From Leptotrichia hongkongensis (GTDB lineage: Bacteria; Fusobacteriota; Fusobacteriia; Fusobacteriales; Leptotrichiaceae): DNA of 64,000 bases. Shown in pieces: positions 29,380 through 40,054 of this stretch; within the stretch, counting starts at the first letter, position 1, and each line of letters starts with the position of its first letter. Position numbers and translations under genes: made by a program. Below the pieces are notes generated by a model that had not been told where the DNA came from, did not search any database, and saw only the letters and a program-made list of their open reading frames with translations. Where the stretch lies: assembly GCF_007990635.1 (NCBI RefSeq), contig NZ_AP019846.1, positions 806,001 to 870,000 of the forward strand, given 5' to 3'.

Positions 29380-30341
29380 ATGAAAAATAAAAGATTGGTA
29401 TTAATCTTAACATTAATGGCTGTACTCACTGTAGGATGTTCTAAAAAAAATGATAGTAAGATTAATAATTTGAAAAGTCAGAATATATCTAAAAACGAAA
29501 AAGTTACAGAAAATTTGACAAAAGAGTATTTAAAAAGTATAAATTATTCAAATTTAGCAGATAAAGATACTCAGCAAAAAGTTAAGGAAAGTTTAGAAAA
29601 TGCTGGAATTGATTCAAATAGTATAAATCTCTTTTTCAAAAGTGTGAATTATTATAATGAGGCAACGCAAAATGAAGGGCTTATAAAATCAGGATTTATT
29701 AATTCTAACAATATAAATCCGACCTATGATGAAGTTGCTATACAGAAAATTTGGGATAAAAAAAATAAAAACTTTCAGGATTTAATTGTAGAATAACTGC
29801 ATTTACTTTTATGAAAGATTATGTAAAAGTAGAAAAACCTGTTGTAAAAACTGGAGAAATGCTTTTTATGGATGTAGAATCGCTAAAAAATATGCCATTT
29901 GAGTTATTTTCTAAAAATGAAAAAGACAAATTTGTTAATTTATTTTCAGAAATTCCTACGAAAGCTACTAAAGATGTGAAAGTTCACGTTGAAAATGTAA
30001 AAAATGTTTGGAAAGAGCGAGGAGTTACATTTGATAAAAATAGTAAAATATCAATGATTTCTGTGTTTTTCCATTTTAATGATGAGCCGCAAGAAAATAT
30101 TTTATTTATTGGGCATGTTGGAATTTTGATTCCTGAAAAGGATGGAAAATTAATGTTTATTGAAAAATTGGCATTTCAGCAACCTTACCAAGTATTGAAA
30201 TTTAATAATAGGACAGAATTGAATGATTATCTTATGAATAAATACGATACTGCTTGGGGACAGCCAGTTGCTAGACCATTTATTATGGAAAATGATGAAT
30301 TGTTAAAGGAATATAGAAATAATCCAAATAATAAAAGTTAG
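29380..30341 (+). pseudogene. DUF4300 family lipoprotein, split by one frameshift
   Basis: The first frame (29380-29796) is a lipoprotein start (lipobox TVGC) with the DUF4300-like LKSINYSNLADKDTQQKVKESLENAGI and FFKSVNYYNEA. The second runs to 30341 with ITAFTFMKDYV ... FMDVESL ... FIGHVGILIPEKDGKLMFIEKLAFQQPYQ. Adding one T to the TTT at 29773-29775 fuses them through KNFSGFNCRITAF, which fits the conserved NCRITAF motif of the family. The whole protein would be about 320 residues. The family is uncharacterised and surface-lipoprotein-like. The break is a probable base-calling error. Confidence 0.82.
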
Positions 30342-30359
30342 AAATAATAAAAAATAAAA

Positions 30360-30392
30360 ACTCAGAAAACAAATTTATCTTCTGAGTTTTTT
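30360..30392. terminator. Bidirectional terminator between the DUF4300 gene and the helicase
   Basis: ACTCAGAA (30360-30367) pairs with TTCTGAGT (30380-30387). A T run follows on the plus strand and, because A residues precede the stem, also on the minus strand. It serves two convergent genes. Confidence 0.85.
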
Positions 30393-30397
30393 TGATA

Positions 30398-32089
30398 CTA
30401 TTTTTTAGTTTTTTTATCTTTTTTGCTATCTTTCTTTCCTTTTGATGACTTTTTATCGGAAGATTTTTTTCTTCCTTTTCTATCTCTTCTTTTATCTGAT
30501 TTTTTGCTAGACTTTTCTCCACCGTTTCTTCCCCCTGTAGCTTCTTCAACAAGTGGTTTGGCATCTTTTTTGGAATTTAAAGCACGCATTATGTATTCTG
30601 CTTCTTGTAATGGAACTGTAATAAAAGAATATTTATCCATAATTTTTACATCTTTTACTTTTCTTCCTGGTGTTTTTGCTTTTTTATTTAATAAGTCAAG
30701 CAATCTTCCTACATTGTAGCCATCTTTACTTCCAAGTGCAATAAACAGTCTTGTCTTATCATTAATTTTGACTTTTACATCTTCGATTTCATTATAATTA
30801 TCAGGCAAGAATTCATCTTCGTAAACATGTCTTAATACAGAAGCAAGAACTTGTTTTGGATCTCTTCCATCTATTAATTTTTCAGCTAGTTCTGAGTATG
30901 TATCAAAATCGTTTTCTTTAATGATTTCATCTACATAAGCAATTAATGCTTCTTTTTTTGCTTCTAAAATTTCTTCTACGTTTGGAATATTTTCTCTCTT
31001 AATGTCTGTTTTTGTGATACGTTTAATTTGAGCAAGCTTGCTAGCTTCTCTTGGAGTTACAAATGTTATTGCGATACCTTTTTGACCGGCACGACCTGTT
31101 CTACCAATTCTATGAACATAAGACTCAGCTTCTTGTGGGATAGAATAGTTAATAACGTGTGTCAGATTACTTACATCAATTCCACGTGCAGCAACATCTG
31201 TTGCAACTAATATTGTTAATATTTTTTTCTTGAATAAATCAAGTGCTTTTTGTCTAAGTGCTTGAGTAATATCTCCGTGAATACATTCAGCATCATAGTT
31301 TCTAGCTTTTAATTTGTTTGTAACATCATCTACTTCAGATTTTGTACGGCAAAATACAATTCCATAAAAATCTTGTTCATAATCAAGAACTCTGCATAAA
31401 GCTTCAAATTTATCTTCCTGTTTTACCTCATAGTAAATTTGTTCAGTCAAATTAGTAGTAAGTTCTTTTTTCTCAACTTTTAATAATTTGTGTTCTGGCA
31501 TAAATCTTTTGGCAATCGCCATAATTGCTTTAGGAATTGTTGCTGAGAAGAATAGCATTTTTTTCTCATCGTTAGTTTTTTCTAAAATCGCTTCGATGTC
31601 TTCCAAAAATCCCATATTTAGCATTTCATCGGCTTCATCCAATACAAAATAATCTAAATTGTCAACTTTTAGTACTTTTTTTCTCATTAAGTCCATTACA
31701 CGTCCAGGTGTTCCAACAACAATATCTATTCCAGATTTTAATTTTTTTATCTGGTTTTCTATTGAAGCCCCACCATAAACAGCAAGCACTTTTAAATCCT
31801 TTGTTCCTTTCAATGAATAAATTTCATCGGCAACTTGATTGGCAAGTTCTCTTGTTGGAGCTAAAATTAAAGCTCTAACTGTTTTATCAGCTTCAATTGT
31901 TTCTAAAATTGGAATACCAAATGCGGCTGTTTTTCCTGTTCCTGTCTGAGCTTGTCCTATTAAGTGCGTTCTTTCCTTTAATAATTCAGGAATTACCAAT
32001 TTTTGTATTTCACTTGGCTCCTCAAATCCTTTTTTACTTAAAGCGTTAAGCATCTCTGTACTTAATCCAAAATCTTCAAATCTTTGCAT
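30398..32089 (-). CDS. deaD: DEAD-box ATP-dependent RNA helicase (DeaD/CshA type)
   Basis: RNA helicase of the cold-shock and RNA-turnover type. The 563 residues show AQTGTGKT (47-54), PTRELA, TPGR, VLDEADEMLNMG, SAT, and HRIGRTGRAGQKG. A DbpA-like RNA-binding domain follows (LFIALGSKDGYNVGRLLDLLNKKAK ... GRKVKDVKIMDKYSFITVP), then a Lys/Ser/Gly/Arg-rich tail of about 45 residues. Whether it is best called DeaD or CshA cannot be settled here. The ATG is at 32089; an extended -10 (TGTGGTATAAT, minus strand 32170-32160) is the probable promoter. Confidence 0.94.
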   Translation of the reverse strand: MQRFEDFGLSTEMLNALSKKGFEEPSEIQKLVIPELLKERTHLIGQAQTGTGKTAAFGIPILETIEADKTVRALILAPTRELANQVADEIYSLKGTKDLKVLAVYGGASIENQIKKLKSGIDIVVGTPGRVMDLMRKKVLKVDNLDYFVLDEADEMLNMGFLEDIEAILEKTNDEKKMLFFSATIPKAIMAIAKRFMPEHKLLKVEKKELTTNLTEQIYYEVKQEDKFEALCRVLDYEQDFYGIVFCRTKSEVDDVTNKLKARNYDAECIHGDITQALRQKALDLFKKKILTILVATDVAARGIDVSNLTHVINYSIPQEAESYVHRIGRTGRAGQKGIAITFVTPREASKLAQIKRITKTDIKRENIPNVEEILEAKKEALIAYVDEIIKENDFDTYSELAEKLIDGRDPKQVLASVLRHVYEDEFLPDNYNEIEDVKVKINDKTRLFIALGSKDGYNVGRLLDLLNKKAKTPGRKVKDVKIMDKYSFITVPLQEAEYIMRALNSKKDAKPLVEEATGGRNGGEKSSKKSDKRRDRKGRKKSSDKKSSKGKKDSKKDKKTKK

Positions 32090-32159
32090 TACTTTTTTAT
32101 TTACCTTCTTTCATTTTATATTTATACTCATTATTTTTAAAAAATTTTTTGTACATACT

Positions 32160-32170
32160 ATTATACCACA
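32160..32170 (-). promoter_or_regulatory. Extended -10 upstream of the helicase gene
   Basis: On the minus strand TGTGG followed by TATAAT (32165-32160), about 70 bp before the ATG; no clear -35 at 17 bp. Confidence 0.5.
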
Positions 32171-32364
32171 TTTTTTGCCTTTTTGTACTTATTTTTAAAA
32201 TTTATTTTTTCCATTGTAAAAGCATTTTTAAAAATAAACTTAAATTCTTGGATAATTTTTTAAAATTTTAGGTTTAATAGATTAAAAAAAATTCAGTAAT
32301 GTTACTGGTATGGATTTAAGTGTTGATATGTTGAAAAATAATTTTAAAAATTTTCAAAAAAGAC

Positions 32365-32393
32365 TTGAAAAATTTTCAAAAATGTATTATTAT
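32365..32393 (+). promoter_or_regulatory. Promoter of groES-groEL
   Basis: TTGAAA (32365-32370), 17-bp spacer, TATTAT (32388-32393); TATATT at 32391-32396 is an alternative -10. The CIRCE operator begins within 5 bp of the -10, a normal arrangement for HrcA repression. Confidence 0.65.
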
Positions 32394-32397
32394 ATTG

Positions 32398-32424
32398 TTA
32401 GCACTTAAAGTTAAAGAGTGCTAA
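32398..32424 (+). promoter_or_regulatory. CIRCE operator (HrcA-binding inverted repeat)
   Basis: TTAGCACTT, 9 bp, GAGTGCTAA: one mismatch from the consensus CIRCE arms TTAGCACTC and GAGTGCTAA with the standard 9-bp spacing. It lies 43 bp before groES, over the expected transcription start. By established knowledge HrcA binds CIRCE and represses the chaperone operon until heat shock; hrcA itself is not in the window. Confidence 0.95.
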
Positions 32425-32467
32425 AAATAAAATTGAATTAAAGATTAAAATATTTTAGGAGGGAAAA

Positions 32468-32731
32468 ATGATAATTAAACCATTGGGAGAAAGAGTTTTA
32501 ATAAAACAGACAGAACAGGAAGAAGTTACAAAAAGTGGAATTGTATTGCCAGGTACAGCTTCAAAGGAAAAACCGATAATTGGAGAAGTTTTAGCCGTTG
32601 GTTCAAAAATTGAGGAAGTTAAAGTTGGAGATAAAGTAATTTTTGAAAAATATTCTGGAACAGAAGTTAAGGATGGGGAAGAAAGCTACTTAATTTTAGA
32701 AAAAGACAATGTTTTGGCAATCGTTGAATAA
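32468..32731 (+). CDS. groES: Co-chaperonin GroES
   Basis: Heptameric lid of the GroEL folding chamber. The 87-residue protein begins IIKPLGERVLIKQTEQEEVTKSGIVLPG, with the mobile-loop region (VTKSGIVLPGTASKEKP) and the usual GEVLAVG and VGDKVIFEKYSGTEV. It is slightly shorter than the common 94-97 residues but complete. Ribosome site TAGGAGGG. First gene of the CIRCE-controlled pair; 168 bp separates it from groEL. Confidence 0.97.
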   Translation: MIIKPLGERVLIKQTEQEEVTKSGIVLPGTASKEKPIIGEVLAVGSKIEEVKVGDKVIFEKYSGTEVKDGEESYLILEKDNVLAIVE

Positions 32732-32896
32732 TAAAAATTTAAAAAAATAAATTTGTATGGAAATTAAATGTATAAAAAATAAGACAGACATTACAAAACA
32801 AGTAATTTTGATTTCTTATTAAAATAAAAATTATATTATTAAATTACGAAAGAATTTTGTAATAAAAAATTTACAAATTTTAGAAGGAGATGATAA

Positions 32897-34522
<1,626 letters not shown>

Positions 34523-34544
34523 TCTATGAAATCTAATAAAATAA

Positions 34545-34575
34545 GGGGTAGTCATTATAGACTACCTCTTTTTTT
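34545..34575. terminator. Bidirectional terminator between groEL and mvaA
   Basis: GGTAGTC (34547-34553) pairs with GACTACC (34560-34566) and is followed by TCTTTTTTT. On the other strand the stem is followed by a T-rich stretch and lies just past the mvaA stop. Confidence 0.85.
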
Positions 34576-34583
34576 CTGCTATA

Positions 34584-35876
34584 TTATTTTTTAATTTTCA
34601 TTTCTTCTAAAATTGTCTTCACATTTTCCAAATTAATACTTTTTCCGCTTTCCAAAAGCCTTTCTACGACAATATCAATTTCTTTGCCTTTTGCACCAGC
34701 AAAAAGTGCCAATGAACGAGCCTGTAACTTCATGTGTCCATGCTGTATTCCAGTTGTAACAAGTGCTTTTACTGCGGCAAAGTTCTGAGCGAGTCCTACT
34801 GATGTAATAATGCTTGCCAGTGTCCTTGCGTCAGGATTTCCTAAAATATTAAATGCAGCTTTTACGCTTGGATTTAGTCCTATTGATCCACCTACACTTG
34901 CAATTGGCATTGGAAGGGTAAGTTCTCCCTTTAATTTATTTGTGCTTTCATCAAAAGTCCAAGTTGTAAGTCCTTCATATTTGCCATTTTTCACGGCGAA
35001 GGCATTTCCTCCAGCTTCAATTGCACGCCAGTCGTTTCCAGTAGCGATTACCACAGCGTCAATTCCATTGAAAATTCCTTTATTATGCGTTGTTGCACGG
35101 TAAATATCAAGTTTTGCAAATTTGCTCGCAAGTTCTATTTTTTTTGCAGTTTCAATAGATGTTTCCATTGAGCTGCTAAGAAGTTTTACATTTACTTCAC
35201 ATTCGGCTTTTACTAGAGATTCAGTTGCATAATTTGATAAAATTGCCATTAGGCTTTTTCCGTTTGTAATATTTTCAAGCGGCATTTTTATTGACTCAAG
35301 CATTGTATTCAAAATATTTGCCCCCATGGCCTCCTTTACATCGGCAATTAGATAAACAATTAAAAATTCATCAATATTCTTCACTTCAATATTAATTGCT
35401 CCACCACCACGTCCTACAATTGAAGGATGAGCCTCATTTGCAATTTTTAAAATCTCATTTTTATTTTCTAAAATCATCGAAATAGCATTATCAAAGTCCA
35501 AAATATCATATAACGCAACTTGTCCAATCATTTTCCTGTCTAAAATTTTTGTCGAAAAACCACCAGATTTTCCTATAATTTTAGCTGCGTAACTGCACCC
35601 TGCTACAACAGATGGTTCTTCTGTAACCATTGGCACAGCATAATCTTTTTTATCAATAACAAAGTTTGGAGCAACGCTGAATGGCAAGGCAAATGTTCCA
35701 ATTCCATTTTCAGCCATTTGATTTGCAGTTTCTAGTGGCAAGTTCTCGTTTTTTTTCAGAAGTTGTTCAAATTCTTCAGTTAAAAAGCCATTATCTTTTA
35801 ACATTTGTATTCGTTCAGTTCGTTCTTTTTTTTGAAAGCCAAGCCAATTTAATTTTTTTTGATTTTCTTTTTTCAT
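34584..35876 (-). CDS. mvaA: Hydroxymethylglutaryl-CoA reductase, bacterial class II type
   Basis: Reduces HMG-CoA to mevalonate in the mevalonate route to isoprenoids. The 430 residues have the class II layout: EEPSVVAGCSYAAK with the catalytic Glu, the dimerisation and substrate region, THNKGIFNGIDAVVIATGNDWRAIEAG with the catalytic Lys, and the C-terminal GIQHGHMKLQARSLA with the catalytic His. It is the last gene of a minus-strand group after mvaS and an acetyltransferase. Confidence 0.95.
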   Translation of the reverse strand: MKKENQKKLNWLGFQKKERTERIQMLKDNGFLTEEFEQLLKKNENLPLETANQMAENGIGTFALPFSVAPNFVIDKKDYAVPMVTEEPSVVAGCSYAAKIIGKSGGFSTKILDRKMIGQVALYDILDFDNAISMILENKNEILKIANEAHPSIVGRGGGAINIEVKNIDEFLIVYLIADVKEAMGANILNTMLESIKMPLENITNGKSLMAILSNYATESLVKAECEVNVKLLSSSMETSIETAKKIELASKFAKLDIYRATTHNKGIFNGIDAVVIATGNDWRAIEAGGNAFAVKNGKYEGLTTWTFDESTNKLKGELTLPMPIASVGGSIGLNPSVKAAFNILGNPDARTLASIITSVGLAQNFAAVKALVTTGIQHGHMKLQARSLALFAGAKGKEIDIVVERLLESGKSINLENVKTILEEMKIKK

Positions 35877-35974
35877 ATTTGAAATCAGTTCCTTTCATTT
35901 TGGGGTTATAATAAAACTCAAGCACTTAAAAAATTGTCAATTTCTAATGCTTGAGTGAAAATATAGTTTAAATT

Positions 35975-36565
35975 TCAAGGTTTATAGCCAGTTTTATCTT
36001 TTTCTGTTATTTTTCTGATAACTTTGCACGGCACTCCTGCGGCAATTACATTATCTGGAATATCTTTTGTAACAACGCTTCCAGAGCCAATAATAGTGTT
36101 GTTTCCAATTGTAACTCCTTGATTAATGTGGACTCCTGCACCAATCCAGACATTATTTCCGATTTTTACAGGCTTGGCATAACATCCTCCGTTTATTCTT
36201 TCTTCTGCATCAATGCTGTGATTGGAAGTATAAATTCCTACTCTTGGACCAAAAAGAACATTATTTCCAATTTCAATTCCACCACCGTCAAGCATTACAC
36301 AGTCAAAATTTGCATAAAAGTTATCTCCTATTGAAATATTAAATCCAAATTCACATCGGAATGTTGGTTCAAAATGCACATTTTTACCAATTGATTTTAA
36401 AAGATTTTTTAGGATTGCTTCTCTTTCTGATGACGTTTTTCCAAAACTTTCATTATATTTATTTGTTAAAAAAACAGTATTTTCTCTAGCTTTTATAAGC
36501 TCTGGAGTTAAATCATTGTAAACTTTTCCAGATAAAATAAACTGTCGTTGTTCTTCTAAATTCAT
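35975..36565 (-). CDS. Maltose/galactoside O-acetyltransferase family (LacA/Maa type)
   Basis: A 196-residue left-handed beta-helix acetyltransferase. N-terminal Mac domain-like part (EEQRQFILSGKVYNDLTPELIKARENT), then hexapeptide repeats ending NVWIGAGVHINQGVTIGNNTIIGSGSVVTKDIPDNVIAAGVPCKVI, with the family His in TSNHSID. By family it transfers acetyl from acetyl-CoA to a sugar; the substrate is unknown. ATG 36565 follows AAAGGAG. It sits between mvaS and mvaA although it has no known role in the mevalonate pathway. Confidence 0.9.
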   Translation of the reverse strand: MNLEEQRQFILSGKVYNDLTPELIKARENTVFLTNKYNESFGKTSSEREAILKNLLKSIGKNVHFEPTFRCEFGFNISIGDNFYANFDCVMLDGGGIEIGNNVLFGPRVGIYTSNHSIDAEERINGGCYAKPVKIGNNVWIGAGVHINQGVTIGNNTIIGSGSVVTKDIPDNVIAAGVPCKVIRKITEKDKTGYKP

Positions 36566-36595
36566 ATTAATTAGCTCCTTTAGGATAGATTTAGT

Positions 36596-37810
36596 TTATT
36601 TTTTTGTAAATTCTTTTAAATACGCATTTTCCACTTTTAAGTCCAACGCAAACGCATTATCACTTTCTTGAATAAGTTTGCTATTTGAAAAATCACAATT
36701 TCCTTCATTATCTAAAATTATTTTTTCAAAAAATAAATTTTCATATTCATTTATTGATAATTGCTTTCTATTGTCAAAATCGTCTAATCTATCGTGCCTT
36801 AGATGATTTTTAAAGTCTTCTGCAAGGGTTAGATTAAAAAATTCACAAACAGCACCACTTCCATAACTATACATTCCAATATTGTCACCAGCTTTCAAGC
36901 TATCACAGTTTTCAAGTAATGAAAGCAAACTTAGATAAAGAGAGCCTGTGTAGATATTTCCGACTCGTTTTCCATAAATTATTGAAGTATGAAATTTTTC
37001 CAAAAATTTATTTTTTGTTTCTTTTTCCACATTTTTTTCTAAAAGTGAATTAATCGCTTTTAATCCAAGTTTTGGAAATGGTAAATGAAAACAGAAAGCA
37101 TCAAAATCGGATAAATCTTGATTATATCTTTTTTTGTATTCATCAAATGTCGTTGTAAGGCAGTCAAGATACTGCTTTGTTGAAAAATGTCCGTCTACTA
37201 TTGGAAAATTTGAGTAGTTAGGACGCCAGAAGTCCATAATATCACGTGTTTGACATACACTTTCATCATTTATTACAGCAATTTTGGGGTCTTTTTTTAT
37301 TAGCATTGCGATACTTCCTGCTCCCTGTGTAGATTCTCCAGGAGTGTCAATTCCGTATTTTGCAATATCTGAAGCAATTACGAGAACTGAGGCATTTTCG
37401 TTTTTTTCAATATAGTTTTTGGCAAAACTTAAAGCGGCAGTTGCCCCGTAGCAGGCTTCCTTAATCTCAATACATCGTGCAAATGGCTGGATATTAAGCA
37501 GATGATGGATGAAAACAGCAGAAGCTTTGCTTTGATCAATTCCAGATTCTGTTCCAACAATAACCATTTCAATATTTTTTTTATCTTCTTCATCTAAAAT
37601 TTTTTCAGCCGCACTTGCCCCAAGCGACACAATATCCTCTGTTACAGGTGCAATGCTCATTTCGCTTTGCATAAGACCTTTCACAAACTTATTTTCATTT
37701 TCATTTCTTCCAAGTGCTAAATCTCGTATATCTAAAAAGTATTTTGGCATTGCAAATCCAATTTTATCTATTCCAATTTTGATTTTTTTTCCTATTTCTT
37801 TTATTTTCAT
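36596..37810 (-). CDS. mvaS: Hydroxymethylglutaryl-CoA synthase
   Basis: Condenses acetyl-CoA with acetoacetyl-CoA to HMG-CoA, the first committed mevalonate step. The 404 residues have the thiolase-fold features: EIKEACYGATAALSFA with the catalytic Cys at about 120, FCFHLPFPKLG with the catalytic His, and YTGSLYLSLLSLLEN. Likely the first gene of the mvaS-acetyltransferase-mvaA group. Start ATG 37810 preceded by AAAGG. Confidence 0.95.
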   Translation of the reverse strand: MKIKEIGKKIKIGIDKIGFAMPKYFLDIRDLALGRNENENKFVKGLMQSEMSIAPVTEDIVSLGASAAEKILDEEDKKNIEMVIVGTESGIDQSKASAVFIHHLLNIQPFARCIEIKEACYGATAALSFAKNYIEKNENASVLVIASDIAKYGIDTPGESTQGAGSIAMLIKKDPKIAVINDESVCQTRDIMDFWRPNYSNFPIVDGHFSTKQYLDCLTTTFDEYKKRYNQDLSDFDAFCFHLPFPKLGLKAINSLLEKNVEKETKNKFLEKFHTSIIYGKRVGNIYTGSLYLSLLSLLENCDSLKAGDNIGMYSYGSGAVCEFFNLTLAEDFKNHLRHDRLDDFDNRKQLSINEYENLFFEKIILDNEGNCDFSNSKLIQESDNAFALDLKVENAYLKEFTKK

Positions 37811-37972
37811 AAAATTCGGACCTTTCTATTAAATATTTTTTGAAGGAATCGTAAATTATACTTAAAATAAGATGTGAAAATTAATAAACATAAAAGTTTT
37901 AAGTATATCTACACATATTGTACTATAAAAAAAATGAAATAGCAACGGCTACAATCAAAAAGAAATATTTAA

Positions 37973-38794
37973 TTATTTATTTAGTGCATATTTTCTAATT
38001 GCTTTTGCTACTCCGTCATTTTCATTGCTGTCAGTTCTGTATTTTGCAGCTTTTGCAGCAAGTTCTGTGGCATTTTCCATTGCAACACTGTAATTGGCAT
38101 ATTCAAACATTTCAACATCGTTATTTCCATCTCCAATTGCCATAACTTCTTCCTGTTTTATTCCTAGCTTTTCTGCAAGTTTTTTTAAACCTGTTCCTTT
38201 ATTGTTATTTTTGGGTAATACTTCATACACGTATGGCTGGCTTAACACTCCACTATAACTATCTTTTAATATATTTTCACATTTTTTTTGAAAATTTTCC
38301 ATTTCTTTAGGATTTCCAAGAAACAATACCTTGATTATTTTATATTTTCCACTTTTTGCTTCTTCAAGACTTATTTCTGTAATATCTGAAAAGACAAATT
38401 TTGCATCCATAATAAGTTCATCTGTAGGTTTTCTGCCTATATTAAAATAATGTGTATCGTCAACCAGTGTAAAATTTATATTGTATTCTTCAGAAAATTT
38501 ATATAAATAATCAATATCGTCAGGTGTAATTTCTGCCCAGTCAATTAATTCCCAGTCTTTTGTCCTATGAATTGAACATCCGTTATTTAAGATAACGTAA
38601 CCTTCTAAGTCAAGTTCATGAAGTCCAAGCTCTTTATAGAATGGCAAAATACCGTATAAAGGTCTTCCAGTGCAAAGTACAATTTTTATCCCTACTTCTA
38701 TTGCTTCATGAATTGCCTCCTTTTGTGCTTTATCAATATGCTTTTTCTCATTAAGCAAAGTTCCGTCCATATCAATTGCAATTAGTTTTATCAT
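37973..38794 (-). CDS. Cof-type HAD-superfamily phosphatase
   Basis: A 273-residue sugar-phosphatase-like HAD hydrolase with DMDGTLLN (nucleophile Asp about 8), a C2B cap domain, and GDGNNDVEMFEYANYSVAMENA near the end, the Cof/YidA pattern. The substrate is not inferable, though relatives dephosphorylate sugar phosphates or pyridoxal and flavin phosphates. Single gene with a good ribosome site (GAAAGGA). Confidence 0.93.
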   Translation of the reverse strand: MIKLIAIDMDGTLLNEKKHIDKAQKEAIHEAIEVGIKIVLCTGRPLYGILPFYKELGLHELDLEGYVILNNGCSIHRTKDWELIDWAEITPDDIDYLYKFSEEYNINFTLVDDTHYFNIGRKPTDELIMDAKFVFSDITEISLEEAKSGKYKIIKVLFLGNPKEMENFQKKCENILKDSYSGVLSQPYVYEVLPKNNNKGTGLKKLAEKLGIKQEEVMAIGDGNNDVEMFEYANYSVAMENATELAAKAAKYRTDSNENDGVAKAIRKYALNK

Positions 38795-38979
38795 AATTCT
38801 ATCCTTTCTTTTGTTAAGTTTTCGTTATTAGTATATCTTAATTTAAAAGAATATTCAATATATTTAATATGAATCTAATTTTATATTGCAATAAAAAATT
38901 TTTAATAATACTATTTTGTTTGTTTTTTCTAATAATGAAATATTTTAGTAAGAAAATATTAAAAAATTTAAGAAACTCC

Positions 38980-39008
38980 TTGAACAATTTAACAAATTGA
39001 AGTAAAAT
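38980..39008 (+). promoter_or_regulatory. Promoter of deoD
   Basis: TTGAAC (38980-38985), 17-bp spacer, TAAAAT (39003-39008), about 63 bp before the ATG. Confidence 0.6.
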
Positions 39009-39071
39009 ATAGTAAGTAAAAACTTTTTAGAAGAAATAAAAATAATTATAAAAAATTTAGGAGGTAATGTA

Positions 39072-39782
39072 ATGGGAACACCGCATATTGGAGCAAATAG
39101 AGGAGATGTTGCAGAAACTATACTATTGCCAGGAGACCCGCTTAGAGCAAAATATATTGCAGAAACATTTTTAGAAGACGTTGTTCAGTATAATAATGTT
39201 AGAGGAATGTTAGGATTTACCGGGACTTATAAAGGGAAAAAAATATCTGTTCAAGGAACTGGAATGGGAGTGCCTTCAATTGGGATTTATTCACATGAAC
39301 TGATAACTGAATTCGGAGTAAAGAACTTGATTAGAATTGGTACAGCTGGTTCTTATCAAGAAGATGTGAAAGTTAGAGATGTTGTTATTGCAATGTCAGC
39401 TTCGACTGATTCTGCTATTAACAAATTGAGATTTAATGGAGCAGACTATGCGCCTACAGCAAGTTCAGATTTAGTTTTCAAGGCTTATGAAATTGCTAAG
39501 GCAAAAGGATTGAATGTAAAGGCTGGAAATGTATTTACAAGTGACACTTTCTATGGAGATGATCCTAATGCTTGGAAAAAATGGGCTGAATTTGGAGTAT
39601 TATGTGTGGAAATGGAGACAGCACAACTTTATACAACAGCGGCAAAATTAGGAGTAAATGCATTAACTTTACTTACAATAAGTGATTCATTCATTACTCA
39701 CGAAGTTACAAGTGCTGAAGAAAGACAGACAACTTTTAATGAAATGATAGAAGTAGCCTTAGAAACAGCATTACAACTTTAA
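39072..39782 (+). CDS. deoD: Purine nucleoside phosphorylase (DeoD type)
   Basis: Phosphorolyses purine ribo- and deoxyribonucleosides for salvage. The 236 residues begin [28 protein letters not shown] and have the conserved [23 protein letters not shown] and [13 protein letters not shown], typical of hexameric DeoD enzymes; the LLTISDSF segment holds the catalytic Asp. Strong ribosome site (TAGGAGG). A tiny ORF follows at 39820. Confidence 0.97.
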   Translation: MGTPHIGANRGDVAETILLPGDPLRAKYIAETFLEDVVQYNNVRGMLGFTGTYKGKKISVQGTGMGVPSIGIYSHELITEFGVKNLIRIGTAGSYQEDVKVRDVVIAMSASTDSAINKLRFNGADYAPTASSDLVFKAYEIAKAKGLNVKAGNVFTSDTFYGDDPNAWKKWAEFGVLCVEMETAQLYTTAAKLGVNALTLLTISDSFITHEVTSAEERQTTFNEMIEVALETALQL

Positions 39783-39819
39783 AATAATTAAAGAAAATAA
39801 CTAAAGGGAGAAAAAATTA

Positions 39820-39969
39820 GTGGAATTTTATAAAAGATTAGTTATAAAAATTTTGGAACGTAGTTCAGTTGGCTCTGAAAATAGAATTTTGAAAAAGTTA
39901 AAAAGCGGGTATGACTTGACACAGAGAGAAATGTCAGAGCTTGAAGAATTACTGGAAAATATTTTATAA
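39820..39969 (+). CDS. Small protein of 49 residues, unknown function
   Basis: GTG 39820 has a good ribosome site (AAAGGGAG at 39803-39810) and opens a 49-codon frame: MEFYKRLVIKILERSS, VGSENRILKKLKSG and YDLTQREMSELEELLENIL. The peptide is charged, predicted helical, with a plausible helix-turn-helix-like spacing, and codon use is like its neighbours. It lies 37 bp after deoD and ends before a hairpin. I do not recognise the family; the good start site and position make it likely real. Confidence 0.6.
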   Translation: MEFYKRLVIKILERSSVGSENRILKKLKSGYDLTQREMSELEELLENIL

Positions 39970-40001
39970 ATAAAGATATTTAAGAAATCTTTATCTTTGA
40001 G

Positions 40002-40022
40002 ACAAGGGGGTTATCCCCTTGT
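40002..40022 (+). terminator. Hairpin between the small ORF and pepD
   Basis: ACAAGGGG (40002-40009) pairs with CCCCTTGT (40015-40022) around GTTAT. The stem is strong but the following sequence (TGTTAATTT) is only weakly T-rich, so termination is probable, not certain. Confidence 0.6.
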
Positions 40023-40054
40023 TGTTAATTTAAACTAAAAGAAAGGAAAATAAA

